From the NCBI GenBank assembly GCA_000383295.1, contig KB911080.1, positions 1-56,685 on the forward strand: a DNA stretch of 56,685 nt. The letters run 5' to 3'. The DNA comes from Faecalispora sporosphaeroides DSM 1294 (GTDB lineage Bacteria; Bacillota; Clostridia; Oscillospirales; Acutalibacteraceae). A model generated the notes under the pieces. It was given only the letters and a program-made list of their open reading frames with translations. It did no database searches and was not told where the DNA came from. The stretch's first letter is position 1; each line of letters opens with the position of its first letter. A program made the position numbers and the translations under genes. Positions 35,701-43,387 of this stretch are shown in pieces.

Positions 35701-36228
35701 CTGCTGGGCGTCATCTCTTCGGTGAAGCTGAAGGTGACCAAAAACGGCAGCCGAATGGCGTTTGTTATGCTGGAGGACATGTTCGGTTCGATCGAGCTTC
35801 TGGTGTTCCCGAATGTGCTGGAACGGCACGGGGAGCTGGTAGCCGAGGGGAATGTGGTGGTGGCAAAGGGCCGGCTGAGCCTGACGGAAGAAAAGGACGC
35901 AAAGCTGGTGTGCGATACGCTTTCCCCGCCGCCGCAGGCGAACGGCGATTCCGCGCCGCGCGCGGCAGCGAACGCGCAGCCCGCCGAAAAACGGCGTTCC
36001 AGCCGCCCGGGCCTGTATTTGAAGCTGCCGTCGAAAGAGAGCTTCTGCTACCGGAAAGCGATGCGGTATATCGCGGTGTTCGACGGCGCGACGCCGCTGT
36101 ACCTGTATTTTGAGGATACCAAAAAGCTGATGCAGGCGCCGATGCAGTATCGCGTCAGCATCAACGAGGTGTTGCTCGGCGCGCTGCGCGAGCTGCTGGG
36201 AGGGGAAAACGTTGCGTTGGTGCAATAA
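32722..36228 (+). CDS. dnaE: DNA polymerase III alpha subunit DnaE
   Basis: This 1168-aa replicative polymerase starts MGFVHLHLHTEYSLLDG, the PHP domain with its metal-binding histidines. The C-family polymerase core includes GPGRGSGAGSLAAYCVGI (about 354-371) and the catalytic aspartates in PDFDIDFSD (about 393-401). After the fingers region come a helix-hairpin-helix part (GIRVLPPNINQSRRGF) and a C-terminal OB-fold (EVLTLLGVISSVKLKVTKNG, about 992-1011). In Firmicutes DnaE works with PolC on primer extension and lagging-strand synthesis; PolC is not in this window. AAAGGAGG precedes ATG 32722. Length is normal. Confidence 0.97.
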   Translation: MGFVHLHLHTEYSLLDGACRIGPLMEAVKGQGQTAVAVTDHGVMYGAVDFYRAAKQNGLHPIIGCEVYVARRTRFDKVHGLDNEPYHLVLLCENNTGYQNLIQIVSQSWTEGFYSKPRVDLELLEAHSEGLIALSACLAGQIPRQLTNDDYAAARETALRYRGIFGEGNFYLEMQDHGIREQKIVNDGLLRLSKETGIPLVATNDCHYIRQQDSRMHLILLCIQTNHTIQDPDKMEFATDQFYLKSEEEMRALFPQEACDNTVVIAERCQVEFEFGHTKLPAFQTPNGEDNVQFFRNLCFDGLRRLYGEQPDPAVTERLEYELRVIESMGYVNYYLIVYDFIRYAKSVGIPVGPGRGSGAGSLAAYCVGITGIDPIRYQLLFERFLNPERVSMPDFDIDFSDERRGEMIDYVVQKYGADHVAQIVTFGTMAARGSLRDVGRAMAVPYNVVDSVAKLVPMGPNVTLEKALASSSELRTRYDTDPQIHELIDMARMVEGMPRNASTHAAGVVITDHPVSEYVPLAKNGESIVTQYTMTTLEELGLLKMDFLGLRNLSVLHDAQEAIRRSDPDFSIEKIPFDDPKVFEMLTAGSTDGVFQFESGGMRNVIMQLRPENIEDLIAVISLYRPGPMESIPRYIENRHHPERVTYRHPMLADILKVTYGCIVYQEQVMQIFRTLAGYSFGRADIVRRAMSKKKASVMEKERSIFLYGLVAEDGTVEVDGCIRRGVEEETAKAIFGEMESFASYAFNKSHAAAYATISYQTAWLKCHYPREYMAALLTSVLDNTNKIVAYIAECSRMGIRVLPPNINQSRRGFTVAGHDIRFGLLAVKNLGDGFLRSLIQERDTNGSFESFYQFCKRMYGKDLNRRALESLVKCGALDSLDYNRNQMLSSIQSVLDTLDSDKRRNVDGQLGFFDTPQLQSEEPAFSIDPMPDFSDADKLVMEKEVTGMYLSGHPMGKYLQMYEQIGATPTGELLEDANEQTGRHQDGEVLTLLGVISSVKLKVTKNGSRMAFVMLEDMFGSIELLVFPNVLERHGELVAEGNVVVAKGRLSLTEEKDAKLVCDTLSPPPQANGDSAPRAAANAQPAEKRRSSRPGLYLKLPSKESFCYRKAMRYIAVFDGATPLYLYFEDTKKLMQAPMQYRVSINEVLLGALRELLGGENVALVQ

Positions 36229-36269
36229 TGCAACTTTTATCCATATTATGGGTATTATCCTCCATAGTG

Positions 36270-36293
36270 CCGCCCGCGTGGGAATGGTATAAT
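36270..36293 (+). promoter_or_regulatory. Possible pfkA promoter
   Basis: A perfect TATAAT (36288-36293) with TGG just before it lies 67 bases ahead of pfkA. The -35 region (around 36265) is poor, so this is only a candidate. Confidence 0.4.
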
Positions 36294-36359
36294 TAATGTA
36301 TCGTAAGAATAATCGCAAGAAAAACCACAATGTCATTTTGATTCGGGAGGGTCTGAAAG

Positions 36360-37331
36360 ATGGGGAAGAAGCAAATCGCTGTACTCACAAGCGGCGGTGA
36401 CGCGCCCGGAATGAACGCGGCGGTGCGTTCCGTCGTTCGAACCGCACTCACAAGCGGAATGGGTGTTTTTGGGGTGCACAGGGGTTATAACGGCCTGCTG
36501 AACTGCGATGTGGAAGAGATGAACCTGCGCAGTGTTTCCGACATTATTCACAACGGCGGAACCATTCTCTACACTGCCCGCAGTCCGGAGTTCAATTCGC
36601 CGGAGGGCGTGCAGAAGGCGGCGGAAAACTGCCGCAAGCTGGGCATTGAGGGCCTGATTGTCATTGGCGGCGACGGTTCGTTCCGCGGTGCGCGTGACCT
36701 GACGCAGGCCGGGATTCCCTGTATCGGCGTGCCGGGAACCATCGACAATGATATTGCGTGCAGCGAGTACACCATCGGTTACGACACCGCGATGAACACC
36801 GCGATGGAGATGGTTGACCGCCTGCGCGACACGACGGAATCTCACGACCGCTGCAGCGTGGTTGAGGTAATGGGCCGGCGGTGCGGGGATATTGCGCTGA
36901 ATACCGGCATTGCGGTTGGCGCCATGGCGATTTTGGTGCCGGAGCAGCCGTATGATTTTGAGCGCGATATTTATCAGCGGATGCAGTATACCCAGCGCAT
37001 CGGCAAGCGCCACTTTATCATTGTGGTGGCGGAGGGCGCCGGGTGCCATGTGGAAGAACTCGCGAAAGAAATAGAGAAGCATACGGGCATTGAAACCCGC
37101 GCGACGATTCTCGGCCATGTACAGCGCGGCGGTTCGCCTTCCCTGCGCGACCGTGTGGTGGCGACGCAGATGGGCTATCACGCGGTGAAGCTGCTGCTGG
37201 ACGGCGAGAGCAATCGTGTTGTCGCAATGCGCAACGGCCTGATCGTGGATTTCGACATCACCGAGGCGCTGGAAATGCTCCGAAGATTTGATACGGAGCT
37301 GTACCGGATCGCCATGAAGGTGTCCATCTGA
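36360..37331 (+). CDS. pfkA: ATP-dependent 6-phosphofructokinase
   Basis: This 323-aa glycolytic enzyme phosphorylates fructose-6-phosphate. It contains TSGGDAPGMNAAVR (ATP site, 10-23), IGGDGSFRGA, the catalytic PGTIDNDI (near residue 125-132, with the Asp proton acceptor), and GHVQRGGSP in the effector/substrate region. Gly at the position after the first GGD (GGDAPGMN) is usual for ATP-dependent, not PPi-dependent, forms. GGGAGGGTCTGAAAG precedes ATG 36360. It follows dnaE as in many Clostridia; a pyruvate kinase gene does not follow. Confidence 0.96.
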   Translation: MGKKQIAVLTSGGDAPGMNAAVRSVVRTALTSGMGVFGVHRGYNGLLNCDVEEMNLRSVSDIIHNGGTILYTARSPEFNSPEGVQKAAENCRKLGIEGLIVIGGDGSFRGARDLTQAGIPCIGVPGTIDNDIACSEYTIGYDTAMNTAMEMVDRLRDTTESHDRCSVVEVMGRRCGDIALNTGIAVGAMAILVPEQPYDFERDIYQRMQYTQRIGKRHFIIVVAEGAGCHVEELAKEIEKHTGIETRATILGHVQRGGSPSLRDRVVATQMGYHAVKLLLDGESNRVVAMRNGLIVDFDITEALEMLRRFDTELYRIAMKVSI

Positions 37332-37343
37332 GCATAAAGACAG

Positions 37344-37379
37344 AAACGCTGCGGTTCCTTTGGAACGGCAGCGTTTTTT
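37344..37379 (+). terminator. Intrinsic terminator after pfkA
   Basis: AAACGCTGCGGTTCC (37344-37358) pairs with GGAACGGCAGCGTTT over a 3-base loop, with one mismatched G/G position, and is followed by TTTTT. It lies 12 bases after the stop codon. Confidence 0.92.
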
Positions 37380-37468
37380 ATGTTGTTAAAATATCTGGAA
37401 ATCACAAAGCTTTCGATGGCCCGCGTTTTAAAAAATGAGATGCAGCGAAGCAGAAACCCCTGCCACGC

Positions 37469-38698
37469 TCAATAGAACATCGCCAGCGAAGAGGGGAGCG
37501 CCCGAAAGGCCGCGTATGCAGTAATCGCCGTGATCACGATTCCCGTGACCGTCAGCACGCGGGAATGGCGGTAGTCCTCCCCGACGATGCTCTTGTCGCG
37601 AATACTCCACAGCGTGATGGCGAGCGTCATCGGCAGCACAAATCCGTTGATGACCCCGGCAATCACGAGCAGCGCGGTGGCCTTGCCGATCGCTGCGATC
37701 AGCACCGCGGCCAGCACGATGAATCCAGTAATGAACCATTTCTCATTTCGGTCGACCACGGGGTACAGCGTTTTTAAAAAGGATACCGAGGTGTACGACG
37801 ATCCGATGGTCGTCGTGATGCCCGCGCAGAAGAGCGCGACGCCGAACAGCCGCGAGCCCAGCTCGCCGGCCCCCAGCAGGAACGCTTGGGCCGCTGGGTT
37901 TTCCGCCGCTTCAATTGCGTAGGTCGCCGCATTGCCGCCCGCGGCGCAGACGCCGAACACCACCAGGAAGATCAGAATGCGCGAAAGACCGGTGATCCCG
38001 CAGGTGAGAAGGGTGCTTTTCTGAATGCCGCGCAGATTTTCCCGGCCGAAGATACCGGCATCCAGAAAACGATGCGCGCCGGAATAGGCAATATAACCGC
38101 CGGTGGAGCCGCCCAGCAGCGTGATCAGGGGAACGAGCAGCGAAACCGGCTGCTCGGGGAAAAGCAGGCCGTCGGCCACGCGGTTCATGGGCGGGTGCGT
38201 CTGAAACGCCATGATCAGCAGAATGACCAGAACCATCACACTCAATACCTGAGAGGCCCAGTTAATGCCGTTCGACGCGTTTTTGATGAGGAATAGGGAA
38301 ACCGCAAGGCCGCTTGAAAGCAGGTAGCCCGCCTGCAGCGGCAGCCCGCACACGGCGTTCAGGCCCAGAGCGGCACCGCCCACGTTGCCGATGGCAAAGG
38401 TAAAGCCGCCAAAGGTGACCAGAATGGCGATCACATTTCCGGAGCCGGGCAGCACCCGGTTGGCGAGCTCCTGCCCCCGCAGGCCCGAAATGCCCAATAT
38501 GCTCCAGATGTTGAGCTTTGCGACGGTGTCCATGACGATCATCGCGACGACCACCGCCGCAAGGCTCTGGCCGTACTGTGCGGTAAACAGCGAGGTCTGC
38601 ACCATAAAGCCCGGCCCGATGGATGACGCGCCGGTCATAAAGGCCGCCCCGATCAGGGCCGCCCGTATTCTCTTTTGTTCCGGTTCCAGCTGGCTCAT
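37469..38698 (-). CDS. NRAMP-like transporter lacking the DPGN motif
   Basis: This 409-aa protein has about eleven hydrophobic spans and the overall NRAMP/APC pattern. The first span reads SIGPGFMVQTSLFTAQYG, where metal-transporting NRAMPs carry GPGxxVxxxxxDPGN; the metal-binding Asp and Asn are missing. The span-6 MPH motif is also not recognisable (ALFCAGITTTIGSSYTSVSFL occupies the later hydrophobic region). It therefore resembles the divergent YcsG-type branch or NRAMP-related magnesium transporters more than Mn/Fe carriers. Substrate is unknown. AAAGGGAG precedes ATG 38698. It stands alone between the pfkA terminator and the rSAM pair. Confidence 0.75.
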   Translation of the reverse strand: MSQLEPEQKRIRAALIGAAFMTGASSIGPGFMVQTSLFTAQYGQSLAAVVVAMIVMDTVAKLNIWSILGISGLRGQELANRVLPGSGNVIAILVTFGGFTFAIGNVGGAALGLNAVCGLPLQAGYLLSSGLAVSLFLIKNASNGINWASQVLSVMVLVILLIMAFQTHPPMNRVADGLLFPEQPVSLLVPLITLLGGSTGGYIAYSGAHRFLDAGIFGRENLRGIQKSTLLTCGITGLSRILIFLVVFGVCAAGGNAATYAIEAAENPAAQAFLLGAGELGSRLFGVALFCAGITTTIGSSYTSVSFLKTLYPVVDRNEKWFITGFIVLAAVLIAAIGKATALLVIAGVINGFVLPMTLAITLWSIRDKSIVGEDYRHSRVLTVTGIVITAITAYAAFRALPSSLAMFY

Positions 38699-38990
38699 GT
38701 TTTACTCCCTTTCGGTTCCGGTATTCGGGATAAGCCCCGCTTTAGTATCGTACCGTTTTGCGGCGGGAAAAGCAAGAGCTGCCGCAAAAACAGTGGGAAA
38801 AAGAAGTCCTGCTTGGCCAATGAAGGAACCTGTTACTTTCGGTTTAGTTTGCGCCGCACAGCATCAAAACGGCTCGGAATACGAGCGTTTCCCGCGCCTT
38901 TTTTCCTTGCTCCGCACAATTTTGTCTCGAAAATCCATAGTTCCTGATTGGTAAGGCAAGACCTGGAACCCTGTGCGGATATTAGACTTA
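38699..38990. other. Intergenic region upstream of the NRAMP-like gene
   Basis: About 290 bases without a supported gene. Long frames run through on both strands but are unmarked by ribosome binding sites or domains. It should hold the minus-strand promoter for the transporter, though no clear -35/-10 pair is seen. Confidence 0.35.
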
Positions 38991-39851
38991 TCAGGGCATG
39001 ATGGAGCCGGAGTCCGACGGCAGAACGCCAGAACTCCGTGCAAAGTTCTGTGCTTCGCCGCTCTGTTCCGGCTCCGCATGCCCGGAGCGAAACGGATTGT
39101 ACTGCATTTCGGTCAGGTGCTTCCAGTAGCGCTTCTGCATATGAGTCATGCGCAGGCGCAGATTTTCGCGGTCGCGAATGCCGATGGCGTCGTAAAAGGT
39201 GTGCCACAGCTTGCGGTAGCGCAGCTCGGTTTCGTCCGGCTCCGGCGGCTCAAAGGCCAGAAGGGGAAGAATCTCGTGCCGCCCGTTTTGGTAAACCAGT
39301 GCCTGATCATGGGTTTTGTCGTAGATCAAAAAGGCTTCGTTGCAAAAGCGCTGGCAAAAGTGCGGGGCCAGCAGCGGCAGCACCTGGTTTTTCGGCTCGA
39401 TCACCGACCACAGCGCTCCCTGCGAGACAGAGAAGCGCACAAAGCCCTGGTACTGGTGGCTTTCGTGCTGAAGATGAAGCACAGCCTTATTTAAGGTGTG
39501 CACGGCGGGCTGCGTCAGCATGTTCATCACCGGCGGGCCGTGGCGAAACGCAAGGCGCAGAAAGCGCAGAATCCATACTTCTTTCTGCGGCAGGCAGGTG
39601 AGGAAGGCGTGTTCCGCCAGCTCCTTTGCGCTGGGGCCGATTTTGGGCAGCATCGCGTGCTTGACCCGGCCGGCCTTATTTGGATCGGTGACGATCTCTA
39701 CAGCGGGGTACAGGGTTTGCTGTACATCCTCATGCGAGTATACAGCCTGCGGCAGCTCCCTGCGCTCGTACGTTTCAAACAGGCAGCACAGCAGGCCGTC
39801 CCAGCTGCCGTCGTAACGGTAATCGCGGGTCAGCGGGGTCCCGGCAGACAT
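38991..39851 (-). CDS. TIGR03915-like probable DNA metabolism protein
   Basis: This 286-aa protein begins with YRYDGSWDGLLCCLFETYERRELPQAVYS, the usual opening of the family annotated as probable DNA metabolism protein (TIGR03915, linked with DUF4130). These are encoded beside the TIGR03916 radical SAM protein, as here. ATG 39851 has AGGAGG 8 bases upstream, and the gene overlaps the end of the radical SAM gene by 22 bases, so they act together. In some genomes the domain is fused to a uracil-DNA-glycosylase-like domain. That part is not evident here, since the C-terminus ends in a low-complexity tail. The biochemical role is unknown. Confidence 0.8.
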   Translation of the reverse strand: MSAGTPLTRDYRYDGSWDGLLCCLFETYERRELPQAVYSHEDVQQTLYPAVEIVTDPNKAGRVKHAMLPKIGPSAKELAEHAFLTCLPQKEVWILRFLRLAFRHGPPVMNMLTQPAVHTLNKAVLHLQHESHQYQGFVRFSVSQGALWSVIEPKNQVLPLLAPHFCQRFCNEAFLIYDKTHDQALVYQNGRHEILPLLAFEPPEPDETELRYRKLWHTFYDAIGIRDRENLRLRMTHMQKRYWKHLTEMQYNPFRSGHAEPEQSGEAQNFARSSGVLPSDSGSIMP

Positions 39852-41143
39852 TGCATCGCCTCCTCTCCCCAGAGCTGCGGCTTCGGAGCGGGAAAGAGTG
39901 AAAGCTGCTCCCCCTGGGGCTCGTACAGTTCCCGGCAGGAATCCGATACCAGCGCCCGCAGCACGGCGTCACGGGTCAGCGCAGGGGGGCGTTCGCCCCG
40001 CCCCGCGGCGGTGACGAAATACCGCGCCCGCTTCATGACGACTCCGAGCTTTTTCAGGTCGTCTGTCCGCAAGGTTCCGCTGCGTCGTGCGGCAGTGATC
40101 CGCCGCGCGCTTTTCACCCCGATCCCCGGCACCCGCAAAATCATTTCATAGGGGGCCCGGTTCACATCCACGGGGAACAGCTCTAAATGATTCAGCGCCC
40201 AGTTGCATTTCGGGTCAAGCATCGGGTGAAAGCTCTGGTGTGTTTCGTCAAGCAGTTCGTCGGCTGCAAAGCCGTAGAACCGCAGTAGCCAGTCCGCCTG
40301 ATACAGCCGGTGCTCGCGCAAAAGCGGAGGTTTTACTGTCAGCGCAGGCAGCAGCGGGTCATTTGACACGGGGATATACGCCGAAAAGAAAACGCGCTTT
40401 AATTCGTAGCGTTGGTACAGCGCTTCCGTCAGCTTTAAAATCTGAAAATCGCTGTCCGGCGTCGCGCCGATGATCATCTGGGTGCTTTGTCCGGCCGGCG
40501 CGAATTTGGGCGTATGGCGGTAGCGAACCAGCTCCGTGGCGTTCTCCTTAATTTTCCCCGTAATAAAGCCCATGGGCTTTAAAATATTCGTTTTGGATTT
40601 GTCCGGCGCGAGCAGCGCAAGGCTTTTCTGCGACGGCATTTCAATGTTGACGCTCATGCGGTCGGCCAGAGCGCCCAGCCGCCCGACCAGAAGGCTGTCC
40701 GCGCCGGGGATGGCCTTGGCGTGAATATACCCGTTAAAATGGTATTCCTCGCGCAGGATGCGCAGCACCTCGATCATCCGCTCGCAGGTGTAATCGGGAT
40801 TTTTCAGAATCCCGGAGCTCAAAAACAGCCCTTCAATATAATTTCGGCGGTAAAAGTTCATCGCCAAATCCGCCAGCTCCCGCGGCTGGAAGGTGGCGCG
40901 CGGCACGTCGTTGCTCCTGCGGTTGACGCAGTATTTACAGTCGTAAACGCAGCTGTTCGTCATCAGTACCTTTAGCAGAGAAATGCACCGCCCGTCTGCC
41001 GAAAAGCTGTGGCAGATTCCGCTGGCCATCGCGTTGCCCATTCCGCCGTTTTCCGAAGCGCCTCGGTCCACTCCGCTGGAGGTGCAGGCCACGTCGTATT
41101 TCGCGGAGTCAGACAGTATTTTCAGTTTTTTCAGTGTCTGCAT
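39830..41143 (-). CDS. Putative DNA modification/repair radical SAM protein (TIGR03916-like)
   Basis: This 437-aa protein has the radical SAM cluster motif CVYDCKYC (CxxxCxxC, about residues 67-74) in a TIM-barrel, preceded by a conserved AKYDVACTSSG stretch. A C-terminal helix-hairpin-helix, MILRVPGIGVKSARRITAARR (about 338-358), suggests nucleic-acid binding. This matches the family described as putative DNA modification/repair radical SAM proteins. AAGGAGAG precedes ATG 41143. It overlaps the downstream TIGR03915-like gene, forming a conserved pair. Substrate and chemistry are not established. Confidence 0.88.
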   Translation of the reverse strand: MQTLKKLKILSDSAKYDVACTSSGVDRGASENGGMGNAMASGICHSFSADGRCISLLKVLMTNSCVYDCKYCVNRRSNDVPRATFQPRELADLAMNFYRRNYIEGLFLSSGILKNPDYTCERMIEVLRILREEYHFNGYIHAKAIPGADSLLVGRLGALADRMSVNIEMPSQKSLALLAPDKSKTNILKPMGFITGKIKENATELVRYRHTPKFAPAGQSTQMIIGATPDSDFQILKLTEALYQRYELKRVFFSAYIPVSNDPLLPALTVKPPLLREHRLYQADWLLRFYGFAADELLDETHQSFHPMLDPKCNWALNHLELFPVDVNRAPYEMILRVPGIGVKSARRITAARRSGTLRTDDLKKLGVVMKRARYFVTAAGRGERPPALTRDAVLRALVSDSCRELYEPQGEQLSLFPAPKPQLWGEEAMQCLPGPR

Positions 41144-41721
41144 GGCGATCTCTCCTTCTCTGTCTGCCGCTATGATGCGTAGTTTTGCTTTTGATTTGTT
41201 TTTTTAAAGTAACTGGTATTTCTTTGCGGCTCCGCCGCAGAGGTACCCGCAGATAAGCTGCGAAATATAAACGCGGCAAAGCCACACGAAAAAAATCCGG
41301 GCCGACGAGAGCACTCTGAAATTGCCCGCCGACAGTAGGGACTGCATAGCTTATTTCCAGAAAAATCTTGGAGAATGGGCATTTTCAGCGGAGTGCCTTT
41401 TCAGTGGCTTTCGTTTGTGCTCTCAGGGGCCGTTCCCCGAACGGATTCCAAAGGTGTCCTTTGGAAGGCCTTTGCTTCCTTTCGTCCTTTCACGAAAGGA
41501 AGTACCTGCCCCGGCATGAGGGGCAGGCCCGCGCAAGCGGAATCCCACGCGGGGGCACCCGCTGAAAACCAACTCTTATATAATCAAAATAAAAAAAGGA
41601 AGAGCGCTTTCGGCCGTGAAGCTATTATATAACGAACAAATGTTCTTTGTAAAGAGCAAAAAGGAGGATATACTAAAAAAGTTCAATTTTTAGCCGGAGA
41701 AGGTGCCCGTTGCTTTCCCTC
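41144..41721. repeat. Long intergenic region with dispersed repeats, copies 4 and 5
   Basis: No gene is seen in about 580 bases. Copy 4 (about 41221-41285) is the CAGATAAGCTGCGAAATATA / ACGCGGCAAAGCC module. Copy 5 (about 41508-41575) is the GC-rich palindromic module in reverse orientation, GGGGGCACCCGCTGAAAACC at its right end. A stretch CTTTCGTCCTTTCACGAAAG precedes copy 5 and resembles the CTTTCTTGACGAAAAGAAAG near copy 1. Short frames inside give repeat-derived peptides only. Confidence 0.65.
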
Positions 41722-41751
41722 TTTTCCAAACTGGGAAAAGGTGGTATACTG
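41722..41751 (+). promoter_or_regulatory. Possible ldh promoter with overlapping palindrome
   Basis: CTTTTCC (41722-41728) and GGAAAAG (41735-41741) form a perfect 7-bp inverted repeat, directly before the -10-like TATACT (41746-41751). The left arm overlaps the expected -35 position. A bound regulator would block this promoter. The motif does not resemble the Rex consensus. The leader to ldh is about 205 bases. Confidence 0.4.
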
Positions 41752-41963
41752 CAATAGAACAAATGAACCGCAGGTACCACAGTGCCGCGCGTTTCCATGC
41801 CGCTGCAATCACAAAGAAGGAATGTCCTTTTTCTGCCGAAGGCGGAAAAGGGGCGGAATGATTTTCTGTTTTGAGTGCGGGCCGGCATCAGAACGGCGCG
41901 GAGAAGAGCCGCCGGTGCTGTGTTGGCGGCGGCTGCGGTCTGTATCCGGCAGGAGGGATTATT

Positions 41964-42920
41964 ATGAAAAATGACATCAGAAAAATTGTGTTGATCGGTA
42001 CGGGCTTTGTCGGAATGAGCTTTGCGTATGCGCTGCTGAATCAGACCGCATGCGACGAGCTGGTGCTGATCGACATCGATACCCGGCGTGCGGAAGGGGA
42101 AGCGATGGATCTGAACCACGGCGTCGCGTTCTCCGGCTCCCACATGAAAATCTATGCCGGAACCTATTCGGACTGCAGGGATGCGGATATTGTGGCGATC
42201 TGCGCGGGCGTGGCGCAGCGCCCGGGAGAGACCCGCATCGATCTTCTGCAGCGCAACACGGAGGTGTTCCGCTCCGTGATCGGCCCGGTGGTGGATTCGG
42301 GCTTCGGCGGAATTTTCCTCATCGCGACAAACCCTGTAGACATCATGGCCCACGTGACCCAGAAGCTTTCCGGGTTCGATCCCCGCCGGGTGATCGGCTC
42401 CGGTACCACGCTCGACAGCGCGCGTCTGCGCTATCTTCTCGGCAGCTACCTGAGAACAGACCCACGGAATGTACATGCCTATGTGATGGGCGAGCACGGC
42501 GACAGCGAATTTGTGCCGTGGTCGCAGGCGATGGTCGGTACCAAGCCGGTTCTGAAAATCGTGGAGGAATCGCCCGGGAAATTTTCCCTCGAGGATCTGC
42601 AGAATATCGGCGAAGAAGTAAAAAACGCCGCGCAGAAGATTATCGCAGCGAAGAAATCAACGTATTATGGAATTGGCATGTCGATGGTGCGGATCGCCAA
42701 GGCGATCTTCGGCGACGAAAACAGCATCCTGACGGTTTCGACCCTGCTGCGCGGCGAGTATGGGGAAAGCGATGTGTACATCGGCGTTCCCTGCTTCGTC
42801 AACCGGGAGGGAGTCGCCGGGATCCTGGAGGTTTCGCTCACAGAAGAAGAGCTTGAAAAATTCAAGCTCTCCGCAGCTGTTCTGAAAGATGCCTTCGGCG
42901 GCATCCGCTTTGAAAAATAA
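41964..42920 (+). CDS. ldh: L-lactate dehydrogenase
   Basis: This 318-aa NAD-dependent enzyme reduces pyruvate to L-lactate. The Rossmann motif IGTGFVGMS (10-18), the substrate loop GVAQRPGETRIDL (with Gln where malate dehydrogenases have Arg), and the catalytic His in GEHGDSEF (near 180-187) are present. ATG 41964 is behind AGGAGGGA at ideal spacing; the frame runs open to 41871 but without a better start. It is alone, convergent with the ridA-like gene. It supports a fermentative life style. Confidence 0.93.
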   Translation: MKNDIRKIVLIGTGFVGMSFAYALLNQTACDELVLIDIDTRRAEGEAMDLNHGVAFSGSHMKIYAGTYSDCRDADIVAICAGVAQRPGETRIDLLQRNTEVFRSVIGPVVDSGFGGIFLIATNPVDIMAHVTQKLSGFDPRRVIGSGTTLDSARLRYLLGSYLRTDPRNVHAYVMGEHGDSEFVPWSQAMVGTKPVLKIVEESPGKFSLEDLQNIGEEVKNAAQKIIAAKKSTYYGIGMSMVRIAKAIFGDENSILTVSTLLRGEYGESDVYIGVPCFVNREGVAGILEVSLTEEELEKFKLSAAVLKDAFGGIRFEK

Positions 42921-42923
42921 CCG

Positions 42924-43304
42924 TTACACACTGGCGACCATCTCGATTTCGACCAGAGCGCCCTTCGGCAGGCCGGAAACCTGCACGCAGGAGCGGGCCG
43001 GATAGGGCTTATCAAAATAGGTGGCATACAGCTCGTTCAGGGCCGCAAAATCGTTCAGGTCGGTGATAAAGACATTGACCTTCACTACCCTGGAGAAATC
43101 TGTTCCGGCCTGCTCCAGAACAGCCTTCAGGTTTTCAAATACGCGGGTGCCCTGTTCCCGGATGCCGCCCTGCACCAGAGCGCCGGTGGCGGGATCGATC
43201 GGAATCTGGCCGCTTGTCCATAGCGTATCCCCGATCCGCACAGCCTGAGAATAGGGGCCGATGGCCGCCGGGGCCTTGTTCGTGGCGATTTCTTTCTTTT
43301 GCAT
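42924..43304 (-). CDS. RidA/YjgF-family enamine/imine deaminase
   Basis: This 126-aa protein is a standard RidA. It has APAAIGPYSQAVRIGDTLWTSGQIPIDP (10-37), VNVFITDLNDFAALNEVY-like middle region, and the active-site Arg in YPARSCVQVSGLPKGALVEIE (about 101-121). It hydrolyses reactive 2-aminoacrylate-type intermediates in the cytosol. AGGAGGATT lies upstream of ATG 43304. It ends 3 bases after the convergent ldh stop, so the two transcripts share almost no spacer and no clear terminator lies between them. Confidence 0.93.
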   Translation of the reverse strand: MQKKEIATNKAPAAIGPYSQAVRIGDTLWTSGQIPIDPATGALVQGGIREQGTRVFENLKAVLEQAGTDFSRVVKVNVFITDLNDFAALNELYATYFDKPYPARSCVQVSGLPKGALVEIEMVASV

Positions 43305-43387
43305 TTCAGAATCCTCCTGACAAATTATGGATCAATCACACGCCGGGTGCGGCGCAAAGGTCCGCATGATCCCGGCGTGGAGGACTG

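Noticed and set aside
34690-36336. 548-codon open frame on the minus strand
   Set aside because: Antisense shadow of the dnaE C-terminal half, with histidine/glutamine-rich nonsense composition and no ribosome binding site.
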